Assembly: GCA_963785755.1 (NCBI GenBank)
Contig: CAWAXG010000013.1
Location: 496,001 to 560,000 of the forward strand
Direction: 5' to 3'
Length of the DNA stretch: 64,000 nt
From: JACCXG01 sp963785755
Lineage (GTDB): Bacteria > Acidobacteriota > Vicinamibacteria > Vicinamibacterales > 2-12-FULL-66-21
Shown here piece after piece: positions 49,414 to 58,214 of the stretch. The position numbers were made by a program, and so were the translations under genes. Position 1 is the stretch's first letter. Every line of letters begins with the position of its first letter. The notes beneath the pieces were generated by a model that was not told the DNA's origin, ran no database searches, and saw nothing but the letters and a program-made list of their open reading frames with translations.

Positions 49414-50604
49414 TCAGTCGCGAGCCCGAACCTTGACACCATCAGCCATCGCTTCGCTGGGATAGACGACAATCCGATCCCCCGGCTGCAGCCCTGACAG
49501 GACTTCCGCTTCCAGCCCGTTGCGCTGTCCGACTTCCACCAGCCTGCGGACGGCCCGATCCTCCTCGAGCTTGTACAGCGCCCACTTCGACTCGTGGCGG
49601 AACAGGCTGCTCGTCGGCACCTTGAGCACATCCTCAGTGCGCCAGGAGACGATACGGACCTCGACGCGGTAGCCGTCGCCGATCGACTTCCAGGCCTCGT
49701 GCGGCTCGTCGAAGTCGACGATGACGTTGACGCGCTGCTCTTCGACTCCCAGGGCGGAGATCTTGGTGAAGCCGGAAGGCTCCTTCCGCAGCACGCGGCC
49801 GCGGAGCGGGCGCTCCCCGCCCCACTGCTCGATGTGAACGAGCTGACCTGGCGTCACCGCGACCGCCGCGCTGGAGAGCAGATCGGAGACGATCTCCAGA
49901 TTGTTCAGGTCGCCGACCTCGAGGAGCGGCTGACCGGTCGGCACCACCGATTCGCTCTCCTGCAATTTGCGAAGGACCACGCCGTTCACCGGCGAATAGA
50001 GAGGGATCAGGGTCGAAGCGCGGTCGCTGCCGATCTGGAGCAGGCTGGCCCGCGCGACTTCGAGCTGATGTTCCGCCGTGCGGACGGCGAAGTCGGCGGA
50101 CTGCAGCGCCCGCTCGAGGGTGTTGACCTGGCGCTCCGTGACCTCGAGCTCGCGCGCCGCGATGACACGTTCTTCGACCAGTTTCTGCGCCCGTTTCAGC
50201 TCGGTCCGCGCGAACGCCAGCTCGGCGCGGATGCGCTCGCGGTCGGCCCTGGCTTGACCGATTGCCGCTTCTGCGGCGCGGACACGGGCCTGCAGCTCGG
50301 TGCGAGTTCGCACGTCCAGCAGCACCGGATCGGCCGGCTGAAACCGGGCGAGCACGGTCTTGCCGGCAACGACAGGATCCCCGGGCTCGAGCTCGATCCG
50401 CCGCATGCGGCCCGGCAGCGGCGCGGAGACGACGTACCGATCGCGGACCCTGGTCCGGCCTTCTTCCTCCACGGTCACTTCGAGCGGACCGCGCTCGACG
50501 GTCGCAAAGTCGGCCGCCACCGGCTGCGGCCGGAACGCCCACACGCCGATCGCGGCCAGCGCGATGACGACGAGCGCGATGCGGAGGAAGCGCGATTTCA
50601 TCAT
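49414..50604 (-). CDS. HlyD/MacA-like periplasmic adaptor of an ABC exporter
   Basis: A 396-residue membrane-fusion protein with one N-terminal helix (LRIALVVIALAAIGVWAF). Lipoyl halves (PLPGRMRRIELEPGDPVVAG and YSPVNGVVLRKLQESESVV) flank a long coiled-coil hairpin (about residues 105-190, RAELAFARTELKRAQKLVEE). A beta barrel and membrane-proximal domain follow (VEVGQRNGLEAEVLSGLQPGDRIVVYPSE). It is the last gene of the ATPase-permease-adaptor set; a 182-base repeat-filled gap separates it from the permease. Confidence 0.88.
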   Translation of the reverse strand: MMKSRFLRIALVVIALAAIGVWAFRPQPVAADFATVERGPLEVTVEEEGRTRVRDRYVVSAPLPGRMRRIELEPGDPVVAGKTVLARFQPADPVLLDVRTRTELQARVRAAEAAIGQARADRERIRAELAFARTELKRAQKLVEERVIAARELEVTERQVNTLERALQSADFAVRTAEHQLEVARASLLQIGSDRASTLIPLYSPVNGVVLRKLQESESVVPTGQPLLEVGDLNNLEIVSDLLSSAAVAVTPGQLVHIEQWGGERPLRGRVLRKEPSGFTKISALGVEEQRVNVIVDFDEPHEAWKSIGDGYRVEVRIVSWRTEDVLKVPTSSLFRHESKWALYKLEEDRAVRRLVEVGQRNGLEAEVLSGLQPGDRIVVYPSEAMADGVKVRARD

Positions 50605-50623
50605 CGAAGACTGAACAACCTAT

Positions 50624-50773
50624 CAACTCCCAACTGCCAACTTCCAACTCCCAAATCGGTAGATTCGGGGAGAGCTGGGTGAAAGTCGCCACGAAATGCT
50701 CATTTGCCCCCGCTTTCGCCCAGATGGCACGACCGGTTCGCCTTGGGAGTTGGAAGTTGGAGGTTGGGAGTTG
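50624..50773. repeat. CAACTCC/GGAGTTG inverted repeat between adaptor and permease
   Basis: Two 31-base arms (50624-50654 and 50743-50773) match as inverted copies with two mismatches. Each arm is itself built of CAACT-type words (CAACTCCCAACTGCC and CCAACTTCCAACTCCC). The 88-base centre contains a second, inner inverted pair (CTGGGTGAAAGTCG near 50676 and CTTTCGCCCAG near 50713). It lies inside a single operon. Confidence 0.88.
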
Positions 50774-50786
50774 ACGATGGTCAAGC

Positions 50787-53150
50787 TCATTCTCTCGTCT
50801 TCAACACCGCCACCAGATCGAGATGATCCAGCCGGCTGCGCACCGCCAGCCCTGACACCGTCGCCGCGACGAGGACGGCGGTCGCGGCATACGCGTAGGT
50901 CCGCGGCGTGATCACCAGCGGGAACCGGTACAGCTCGGTGTTGAACGCGGCGACGAGGGCGCCGGCGAACGCGTAGCCGAGCAACAGGCCCAACGGGATC
51001 GCGAGCAGGATCACGACTGCCAGCTCACCGAGCAGGATGAACGAGATCTCGCCGCGCGTGAATCCCAGGACGCGCAGGCTCGCGAGCTCGCGACTGCGCT
51101 CCGAGAGCGACACCCGGGCCGCGTTGTAGACGACGCCGAAGGCAATGACGCTGGAGAAAAGCAGGTTGAAGAAGATCATCACATAAAACGTCTCGGCCAG
51201 CGTCTTCTCGAAGCTCTCGATGGCGCTGCGTTTCAAGCTCACCCCCGCCACCATCGGCGTCTGCTTCAACTGGTCGTAGAGCGATCGCGCGTGAGCCTGG
51301 TCGACTTTCAGGAACGCGCCCGACAGCGTGCCTCCCTCCTTGACCAGCCTCCGCACCGCATCGATCTCCATGTAGGCCGAGGTCCCCATGTACTCCTCGA
51401 CGATTCCGGCGACCTTGACCTGCGCGATCGGACGCCGGCCGTCGAGCACCTCCACCGTGACCAGGTCGCCGACGCGCGCGTCGAGCACCTCCGCCAGCTT
51501 CAGCGACAGCACCAGGCCGTCCGGCGGCAATCGCATCGGGCCACCCGCGACATCCACGACTCGATTGAGCTCGGCATTCGCGACCAGCCCTTGCAGGGAC
51601 ACGATGCGCGATCGCTGGGCGGCGCGGAGGCGCGCCGGAACCGCGCGCATCGGTTCGGCGTCGATGACGCCGGGCAGGCGGCGGATCTCGTGCAGCGCAC
51701 GGCCGGATGCCGGCAGCACGAAGCTCACGGTGATGTCCTGCCGCTGGATGACGAAGAACTGCACGTCCATCAGGACGGCGATGGAATCGAGAAAGAACGT
51801 GCCCAGGATCAGCATCGCCACCGACGCCGCGATACCGATGATGGATGTGGCGGCGCGAACCGGGTGACGGCCGACATTGCGCAGGATCATCCGGACCGGG
51901 GCTGACAGATAGCGCGCCAGGCCCAGCCGCTCGAGCACGCTGCGGCGGAAGCGCGCCGGGGCCTCCGGCCGCATCGCCTCGGCGGGCGGCAGGGCGGCCG
52001 CGCTGCGCACGGCGTTCAGCGCGCCAAGGATGGCGGCGATGAAGCTGACCGCCACACCGCCGACGACCACGTCTGGCGGCAGCCGATACGTCAGCGTCGG
52101 AAACCGGAAGAAGCCGTTGTAGATCGACGTCATGCCGGAGCCCATCCACGCGCCGAACACGACACCAATGACCCCGCCGGCGGCGCCGATGAGGAGGCTC
52201 AGCTTCGTGTAGTGCCACGCCAGCTCCACGTTGGTGTAGCCGAGCGCCTTCAGCGCGGCGATCTGCTCCCGCTGCACCGACACGATTCGCGAGAGCACCA
52301 CGTTCAGCAGGAATGCCGCGACCAGCAGAAAGATGACCGGGAGAATCAACCCGACGCTCTGCAGCTGCCGCAGCTCGTTGTCGAGATACCAGTGCGACGT
52401 CTGGAGTGCTCGAGGAATCGCGCCCAGCCCGCCGTAGATCGAAATCAGCCGATCGAGCCTGGCGATGACGTCGGATTCCGAGGCCCCGGGCAGCAGCGTC
52501 AGCGCGAGATTGTTGAAGCCCCCCTCCATGTTGAACGCGGCCGCGAGACCCCGTCCATGCATCCAGAAGATGCCGAACCGCGCATCGTCCGGGATCAGCT
52601 CGCCGGGACGGATGCTGTAGATGTATTCGGGAGACAGCGCGATGCCGACGATCTCGAGCTCGCGCCGGCGGCCGTTGATGATCGCGCCGACGCGGTCGCC
52701 GGGGCCGAGGTCGCGGGCGAGCGCGAACGCTTCGCTGACGAGCACTTCATCCGGGCGCCCTGGCGACGGCAGGCGTCCCCGGCGAAGGAACAGATCGTTC
52801 AGCATCGGCCGGGGCGGCACCTCGATGCCGATCAGCCGCCCGCTCGCCGGCTCGGTGAGATCCGGAACATCCAGCGTCACGTCGACGACGACCCGCGCGT
52901 CGGCGCGGGCGACCCCGGGAATCTCCGCGACGCGATCGCGAAGGTTCATCGGCGCGCGCGTCAGCCCGGCGAACACATCGGCGAATCGGTACCGGTCGTA
53001 ATAGGTCTGCTGCGTGAGCCTGAGCGAGTGAAACGTGCTCAGGTACATGATGAACATCGCCACGCCGGCGCCGATCACCATGCTGATCGCCGTCGCCTGC
53101 CCTTTCAGGGACCACACGTCACGCAGGAGCTTACGGTTTAACGGAGACAA
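50787..53150 (-). CDS. ABC exporter permease, FtsX/MacB-like
   Basis: A 787-residue permease with two FtsX units: the N-terminal helix (AISMVIGAGVAMFIMYLST), a periplasmic domain, three helices, then another helix-domain-helices set ending RSRLDHLDLVAVLKTRE. The conserved VSLSERSRELASLRVLGFTRGE is the FtsX cytosolic motif. The TTG at 53150 gives MSPLNRKLLRDVW, typical of this subfamily. An in-frame TGA formed by the adjacent GGTTCA array lies four codons upstream, so no earlier start exists. No ribosome-binding site is visible. Confidence 0.88.
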   Translation of the reverse strand: MSPLNRKLLRDVWSLKGQATAISMVIGAGVAMFIMYLSTFHSLRLTQQTYYDRYRFADVFAGLTRAPMNLRDRVAEIPGVARADARVVVDVTLDVPDLTEPASGRLIGIEVPPRPMLNDLFLRRGRLPSPGRPDEVLVSEAFALARDLGPGDRVGAIINGRRRELEIVGIALSPEYIYSIRPGELIPDDARFGIFWMHGRGLAAAFNMEGGFNNLALTLLPGASESDVIARLDRLISIYGGLGAIPRALQTSHWYLDNELRQLQSVGLILPVIFLLVAAFLLNVVLSRIVSVQREQIAALKALGYTNVELAWHYTKLSLLIGAAGGVIGVVFGAWMGSGMTSIYNGFFRFPTLTYRLPPDVVVGGVAVSFIAAILGALNAVRSAAALPPAEAMRPEAPARFRRSVLERLGLARYLSAPVRMILRNVGRHPVRAATSIIGIAASVAMLILGTFFLDSIAVLMDVQFFVIQRQDITVSFVLPASGRALHEIRRLPGVIDAEPMRAVPARLRAAQRSRIVSLQGLVANAELNRVVDVAGGPMRLPPDGLVLSLKLAEVLDARVGDLVTVEVLDGRRPIAQVKVAGIVEEYMGTSAYMEIDAVRRLVKEGGTLSGAFLKVDQAHARSLYDQLKQTPMVAGVSLKRSAIESFEKTLAETFYVMIFFNLLFSSVIAFGVVYNAARVSLSERSRELASLRVLGFTRGEISFILLGELAVVILLAIPLGLLLGYAFAGALVAAFNTELYRFPLVITPRTYAYAATAVLVAATVSGLAVRSRLDHLDLVAVLKTRE

Positions 53151-53156
53151 TTTGTC

Positions 53157-53217
53157 GGTTCAAAGGTTCAGGAGTTCAGGGGTTCATTGGTTCGGGTTCA
53201 GGGGTTCAAAGGTTCAC
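53157..53217. repeat. GGTTCA iterated-word array between permease and ATPase
   Basis: About eight GTTCA words in plus orientation (GGTTCAAAGGTTCAGGAGTT and on). The last GGTTCA supplies the ATPase stop codon (TCA at 53214-53216, TGA on the minus strand); the first word lies seven bases from the permease start. Confidence 0.85.
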
Positions 53218-53927
53218 CATTGCAATTGATCCGGTGTGAGCCTCGTGTCATTTTCGCGGACGCTGGCGATCCGTCCGTCCGACAAGGCGACCACGCGGTT
53301 GGCCATCCCGGCGACCGCGGCATTGTGCGTGATGACCGCCGTCGTGGTGCCGAGCTCGCGATTCACCTGTTCGATGGCCTGCAGGACCAGGATGCCGGTC
53401 GCGATATCCAGCGCGCCGGTCGGCTCGTCGCAGAGCAGCACATCGGGGCGCTTCGCGACAGCGCGCGCGATCGCGACCCGCTGCTGCTCGCCGCCGGACA
53501 GCTGCGACGGAAAGTGATCGAGCCGCCCGGCGAGGCCGACGAGACCCAGGGCGTCCTCCGGCGCCATCGGGTTCTCGACGATGTCGGTGACGAGCGCGAC
53601 GTTCTCGCGCGCGGTCAGGCTCGGGATCAGGTTGTAGAACTGGAACACGAATCCGACATGGCGCCGCCGGTACATGGTCAGCGCCCGCTCACCGGCGGAT
53701 GTCAGATCCTGGCCGCGGTAGATCACCGTCCCCGAGCTCGGCACGTCGAGCCCGCCGAGGATGTTCAACAGGGTCGATTTCCCGCTGCCGGACGGCCCGA
53801 GCAGGACGAGGAACTCCGATTCGAACAGATCGAGACTGACGCCGCGCAGCGCCTGCACGTCGACCTCACCCATGTGGTAGACCTTGGTGATCTCGCGAGC
53901 GACAAATACTGCCGCTTGTTGGTTCAA
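53214..53927 (-). CDS. ABC exporter ATPase (MacB/LolD type)
   Basis: A 237-residue nucleotide-binding subunit: Walker A GPSGSGKST (about residues 44-52), Q-loop FVFQFYNLIPSL, signature LSGGEQQR, Walker B LLCDEPTGALD and H-loop ITHNAAV. It energises the downstream permease and adaptor. The start is a TTG at 53927 inside the flanking GGTTCA array; no better start lies downstream before MGEVDV at residue 19, and the stop also lies in repeat sequence. The conserved VAREITKVYHMGEVDVQALRG begins only six residues after the TTG, so the repeat appears to have replaced the original 5' edge. Confidence 0.93.
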   Translation of the reverse strand: MNQQAAVFVAREITKVYHMGEVDVQALRGVSLDLFESEFLVLLGPSGSGKSTLLNILGGLDVPSSGTVIYRGQDLTSAGERALTMYRRRHVGFVFQFYNLIPSLTARENVALVTDIVENPMAPEDALGLVGLAGRLDHFPSQLSGGEQQRVAIARAVAKRPDVLLCDEPTGALDIATGILVLQAIEQVNRELGTTTAVITHNAAVAGMANRVVALSDGRIASVRENDTRLTPDQLQW

Positions 53928-54099
53928 TGGTTCAGGGGTTCAAGGGTTCAAAGGGTTCGGGTTCAAGGGTTCAAGGGTTCGGGTTCAAAAGTTCAAAGGT
54001 TCGGGTTCAAACGTTCAGCCGAGCCCGTGAACCGAACTCCTGAACCCCTGAACGCCTGAACCCGAACCATGAACCGCTGAACCTCTGAACCCTTGAACC
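53918..54099. repeat. GGTTCA iterated-word long inverted repeat
   Basis: The left part (53918-54020) holds about a dozen GTTCA words in plus orientation. The right part (54021-54099) carries TGAACC/CTGAACC words in reverse. They can pair over most of their length. It overlaps the 5' end of the ATPase gene and ends 14 bases from the M20 peptidase stop. Confidence 0.88.
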
Positions 54100-54112
54100 G
54101 ACGTGGTTCTTT

Positions 54113-55381
54113 TCATGATCCCGCTACGATCAGAACGACCCCGAGCACGACTTCGATCGACTGTGCCGTGGCTTTCGGCTCGACGTCGGTCCACTCGTCT
54201 GGTGCATGCGCTCGGCCTCCCGGCCCGCGGCCGATCGTCAGGGCCGGGATGCCGAGGCTCATCGGGATGTTGCTGTCGGTGCTGCTGGAGTTATACGACG
54301 GCGTCAGGCCGAACGCTCGAATCATCGCCGCAGTCGACTGCAGGATCGCGCTCTGCATTGCCGTTTCGCCGCAGGGGCGCTCCCCGAGCACCCTCAGGTC
54401 TGCCTCGATCCTGCCCTCTCGTGTCGACCTCACCCGGTTCTCCTCGTCAACCGCGGACTTGACGATCTTCACGAACGTGGCATCGACCTTGTGCATCTCC
54501 TCGCAGGACTCGGAGCGAATGTCCACGTCCATGCTGACCTCGAACGGGATCGAGTTCACCGAGGTGCCGCCCTTCACGGCGCCGACGTTGTAGGTCGTCT
54601 TCGGCGTGGACGGCACCTGGACGTCGGCGAACCGGGCGATCGCAGCGGCCATCGCGTAGGCGGGATTCACCAGGCCGAATGCGCCATAGCTGTGGCCGCC
54701 CGGTCCTTTGAACACGACGCGATAGCGTTTGCTGCCGACGCCGGCTCGAGTGATGGCGCTCTGGGCGCCGCCGTCGAGCGCGAGGAACTGCTTGATGCGA
54801 TCCTTGTACTTGCCCTTGAGCAACAGGTATTTCACGCCGCGCAGATCGCCCTCGCCCTCCTCACCGACGTTGCCGACGAACAGGATGTCGCTTGCGGTCT
54901 GGAGCTTCGCGCTGTTCATGGCCCGGATCACCGCGAGCATGACGGCGAGCCCCCGCGAGTCGTCGCCGATGCCGGGCGCCATCAGCCGGGTGCCATCCCG
55001 TTTCACCTTGACGTCGGTGCCCTCGGGGAACACCGTGTCGAGGTGCGCGACGATGGCGAGCATCGGCCCGCCGCCAGCGCCCTTGCGGACCCCCATGACG
55101 TTGCCTTCGGGGTCCATCTCGACGTCGCTGAGGCCGTGCTGGCGCAGCATTTCCAGAAATGCCTTGGCCCGGCGCTGCTCCTTGAACGGCGGCGCCGGGA
55201 TTTCGGTGACGGCGACGAGCTCGCGCACGAACCGGTCGTAGTCGGACCGGATGAACGCCGCCGCCTGCTTGAACTGCGGGCTGTCGAGAATCCGCCTGGC
55301 GTCAGCGTCGGGCGCTTGCGCGCCGGCGGCTTGTGCGAGCACGATACAGGTAGCAGCGAGTATGCCCAGAGACCAGCGCAA
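54113..55381 (-). CDS. secreted M20/M28-like metallopeptidase
   Basis: A 422-residue zinc peptidase with a signal peptide (LRWSLGILAATCIVLAQAAG). Ligands and catalytic Glu are in AIVAHLDTVFPEG, GIGDDSRGLAVML, VGNVGEEGEGD and LALDGG, and the C-terminal His lies in GGRAHAPDEWTD. The TTG at 55381 is chosen over one at 55420 because GGAGGAG lies six bases upstream and the signal peptide begins there. It is divergent from selB with 44 bases between. Confidence 0.9.
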   Translation of the reverse strand: MRWSLGILAATCIVLAQAAGAQAPDADARRILDSPQFKQAAAFIRSDYDRFVRELVAVTEIPAPPFKEQRRAKAFLEMLRQHGLSDVEMDPEGNVMGVRKGAGGGPMLAIVAHLDTVFPEGTDVKVKRDGTRLMAPGIGDDSRGLAVMLAVIRAMNSAKLQTASDILFVGNVGEEGEGDLRGVKYLLLKGKYKDRIKQFLALDGGAQSAITRAGVGSKRYRVVFKGPGGHSYGAFGLVNPAYAMAAAIARFADVQVPSTPKTTYNVGAVKGGTSVNSIPFEVSMDVDIRSESCEEMHKVDATFVKIVKSAVDEENRVRSTREGRIEADLRVLGERPCGETAMQSAILQSTAAMIRAFGLTPSYNSSSTDSNIPMSLGIPALTIGRGPGGRAHAPDEWTDVEPKATAQSIEVVLGVVLIVAGS

Positions 55382-55425
55382 ATGACTCCTCCAGCATGCC
55401 GGAGCGGGATCCGGCGTCAACGTCC

Positions 55426-57330
55426 ATGCCCAACATCATAGTAGGCACCGCCGGCCATATCGATCACGGCAAGACGGCGCTGGTCAAAGCGCTGACCGGG
55501 ATCGACTCCGATCGCCTCAAGGAGGAGAAGGAACGCGGCATCACGATCGACATCGGCTTCGCGAACCTCGCCCTCGATGGCCAGACGACGCTGGGATTCG
55601 TCGACGTGCCGGGCCACGAGCGCTTCATCAAGAACATGCTCGCCGGGGTCGGCGGGATCGACGTCGTGATGCTCGTCATCGCGGCAGACGAGTCGGTGAT
55701 GCCGCAGACCCGCGAGCATCTGGACATCTGCTCCCTGCTGCAGATCAAGCAGGGGCTGACCGTGCTCACGAAAATCGACGCGGCGGATCCCGAGCTCGTC
55801 GATCTGGTCGAGGTCGAGGTGCACGAATTCCTCAAGGGATCGTTCCTCGAGGGAGCACCGGTCCTGCGCGTCAGCTCGCACACGGGACAGGGCATCCCCG
55901 AGCTCGTCCGGGCGCTGGCCGATCTCGCGACGAAAACGCCGCCGCGGGACGCCTCGCAGATCCTGCGCCTGCCCGTCGATCGCTGCTTCACGATGCGCGG
56001 GTTCGGCACCGTGATCTCCGGCACGCTGATCGCCGGCCGCGTGCACCGCGACCAGGAGATCGAGCTGCTGCCGCAGAAGCGCGCCGCGCGCGTGCGCGGC
56101 ATCCAGGTGCACGGCGCGGCGGTCGACGAAGCGCGGGCCGGGCAGCGCACCGCGCTCAACCTCCAGCGCGTCGAGGTGAGCGACGTCGAACGGGGCATGG
56201 TCATCGCACCGCCGGGTGTCTTCACTCCGGGCCGCTTGCTCGACGTCCACTTGACGCTGCTGCCTTCCGCGCCCGCGCCCATCGTCCGGCGCAAGCGCGT
56301 GCGGCTGCACGTCGGCACCGCCGAGCTCCTGGGGTATGTCGTGCTGCTCGGACAAGACGCGCTGGAGCCGGGTCAGTCGGCGTTCGCGCAAGTCCTGCTC
56401 GAACGCCCGACGCTCGCGCTGCCGGGCGATCGATTCATCGTGCGGCAGTATTCGCCGATGCTGACCATCGGCGGCGGCGAGATCCTGGACTCGCATCCCA
56501 GGCGCCACCGGCGTTCCGACGTGGCGGCGGTCAAGCGGCTCGAGGTACTCAAGGACGGTTCGCTCGACGCACGCGTGCTCGCTCACGTACAGGAAGCCGG
56601 CGTGCATGCCGTGGAAATCGGCGAGCTCGTCGGCCGGCTCGGTCTGCCCGAACCTCGAGCGCGCGAGATCGTGTCGTCGCTGGCCGCCTCCGGAGCCGTC
56701 AAGGTGCTCGGGGACAATCCCCTCGTGGTCGCCGCTGCCGAGCCGTTTACCCGCGCGACGCGCACGATTCTCGATGCCGTCCGGCGGTTTCACGAGACCG
56801 ACCCGCTCGTCCCGGGCATCGGCCGCGATGATCTCAAAGGCCGGGTGCTCCGCGACGCGTCACCTGCCCTCTTTCGCGGCGCCATCGATCATCTGGTCGC
56901 GGCGCGACAGCTGGCGCTCAATCAGGATCTCGTTCATGTCTTCGATCGGAAGGTGACGCTCGGAGGGGAGGACGAGCAGGTACGGAACCAGTTGACCAAG
57001 CGGTTCGCCGCCCTGGGCCTGCAGGCGCCGGCGATGAGCGAAGTGATCGCCAGCCTGGGGGTCGCCGCCGCGACCGCGAAGAAGATCGTCCTGCTGCTGG
57101 TGCGCGACAACGTCCTCGTCAAGATCAACGAAGACACGTTCGTCCATCGCGACGCCTTGCAGAAGCTGATACAGGATGTCCGGGCACTGAAGGTCACGAA
57201 CGCCAGGCTCGGCGTTCGTGAGTTCAAGGAGCTCACCGGGCTGTCGAGGAAGTTCGCCGTGCCGCTGCTGGAATACCTCGACGGCCAGCGCATCACCCGC
57301 CGCATGGGAGACGAGCGGGTGATTCTGTAA
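55426..57330 (+). CDS. selB: selenocysteine-specific elongation factor SelB
   Basis: Delivers Sec-tRNA(Sec) to UGA codons followed by a SECIS hairpin. The 634-residue protein has GTPase motifs GHIDHGKT, DVPGHERF and TKID, the EF-Tu-like domains 2-3 (FTMRGFGTVISGTLIAGRV; RDRFIVRQYSPMLTIGGGEIL type end) and a C-terminal set of winged helices (IGELVGRLGLPEPRAREIVSS, FKELTGLSRKFAVPLLEYLDG) that bind SECIS. The start is the ATG at 55426 (MPNIIVGTAGHIDHGK). No selA, selD, tRNA-Sec or clear selenoprotein is in the window. Confidence 0.95.
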   Translation: MPNIIVGTAGHIDHGKTALVKALTGIDSDRLKEEKERGITIDIGFANLALDGQTTLGFVDVPGHERFIKNMLAGVGGIDVVMLVIAADESVMPQTREHLDICSLLQIKQGLTVLTKIDAADPELVDLVEVEVHEFLKGSFLEGAPVLRVSSHTGQGIPELVRALADLATKTPPRDASQILRLPVDRCFTMRGFGTVISGTLIAGRVHRDQEIELLPQKRAARVRGIQVHGAAVDEARAGQRTALNLQRVEVSDVERGMVIAPPGVFTPGRLLDVHLTLLPSAPAPIVRRKRVRLHVGTAELLGYVVLLGQDALEPGQSAFAQVLLERPTLALPGDRFIVRQYSPMLTIGGGEILDSHPRRHRRSDVAAVKRLEVLKDGSLDARVLAHVQEAGVHAVEIGELVGRLGLPEPRAREIVSSLAASGAVKVLGDNPLVVAAAEPFTRATRTILDAVRRFHETDPLVPGIGRDDLKGRVLRDASPALFRGAIDHLVAARQLALNQDLVHVFDRKVTLGGEDEQVRNQLTKRFAALGLQAPAMSEVIASLGVAAATAKKIVLLLVRDNVLVKINEDTFVHRDALQKLIQDVRALKVTNARLGVREFKELTGLSRKFAVPLLEYLDGQRITRRMGDERVIL

Positions 57331-57341
57331 CCGGCTGCCTG

Positions 57342-58154
57342 TTACTTCACCAGCTTGTAGTCTTCCGGAACGACGAAGAGCGTGTCCGGCAGCGAGTCGG
57401 TCGAGATCGACGTCACCCGCGTGATGATCTTCATCTGCCCCATCTTCTTCATCATCTCGACCATCTCGCCGCTGCCTTCGACGTTCATCGTGAGCTCGGT
57501 GAGATAGGGAATGCCCGGCGCGTCCTTGAAGCCGGTCAGCATCTGTTCGATGCCCGAGGGCATGCCGCGCGAAACGCCGGACAGGACGGAGATGGCCAGC
57601 TTCGAGGCATTGGTCTGAAACGCCTGGTACTCCGCGCTGCCGGGGGCGCCCTTCGCCACCCAGAGGAAGCCGGTCACCGCCATGCGCACGTCCTTGAGCA
57701 TGGCGGCGGCGGCCGGCGGCATGTCTCCCCCCGCCATCGATGCCATGTCCATCGACATCGCGACCGTGAACTCGTCGCACTGGTGAGTGTCGATCTCGCG
57801 CTTCTTCCCGGTCGGCTTGACCGTGATATCGGCCTTCGGCAGCGGGATCGGGGGTTTCGCGGCGCCGGGCACCGCCCCATCGAGCACGGTCGCGGTCTTG
57901 TCGGCGCGCCGCAACATGATCGCCTGCTTGGTTGCGAGGTCGATGAGCGTCGCAACGTTCTGATCGCCCAGGTCGACTTCCGTGCGCGACTTGGCGCCCT
58001 TGATCTGCGTGACGATTTTAGGTGACATGTTGCCGCCGCCGGCCAGGGCGGTCATCGGCCCTTCAACGGACGTGGCCATCGTGATGGTCACGTCCGCGGT
58101 GACCCGGCCCACACACAGCACCGCGATAGTAATCGTCGCCAGCCAGCGTCTCAT
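57342..58154 (-). CDS. secreted DUF4412-like protein
   Basis: A 270-residue exported protein (signal peptide MRRWLATITIAVLCVGRVTA). It resembles DUF4412-type periplasmic proteins, with the pattern SRTEVDLGDQNVATLIDLAT, DTHQCDEFTVAMSMDMASMAG and the C-terminal repeat around TRVTSISTDSLPDTLFVVPE. Methionine-rich stretches (MSMDMASMAG; MVEMMKKMGQMK) occur twice. Function unknown. Its 3' end lies 11 bases from selB, convergent. Confidence 0.7.
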   Translation of the reverse strand: MRRWLATITIAVLCVGRVTADVTITMATSVEGPMTALAGGGNMSPKIVTQIKGAKSRTEVDLGDQNVATLIDLATKQAIMLRRADKTATVLDGAVPGAAKPPIPLPKADITVKPTGKKREIDTHQCDEFTVAMSMDMASMAGGDMPPAAAAMLKDVRMAVTGFLWVAKGAPGSAEYQAFQTNASKLAISVLSGVSRGMPSGIEQMLTGFKDAPGIPYLTELTMNVEGSGEMVEMMKKMGQMKIITRVTSISTDSLPDTLFVVPEDYKLVK

Positions 58155-58214
58155 TCAGCAGCCTCCGAAAAGTCCATCGTACCACTCGCCGTGGCCGATA
58201 TCGTGGCGCCCGCG

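Noticed and set aside
53918..54099. CRISPR array
   Set aside because: Words are 5-7 bases with 1-5-base spacers and inverted halves. There are no 25-40-base repeats with unique spacers and no cas genes.
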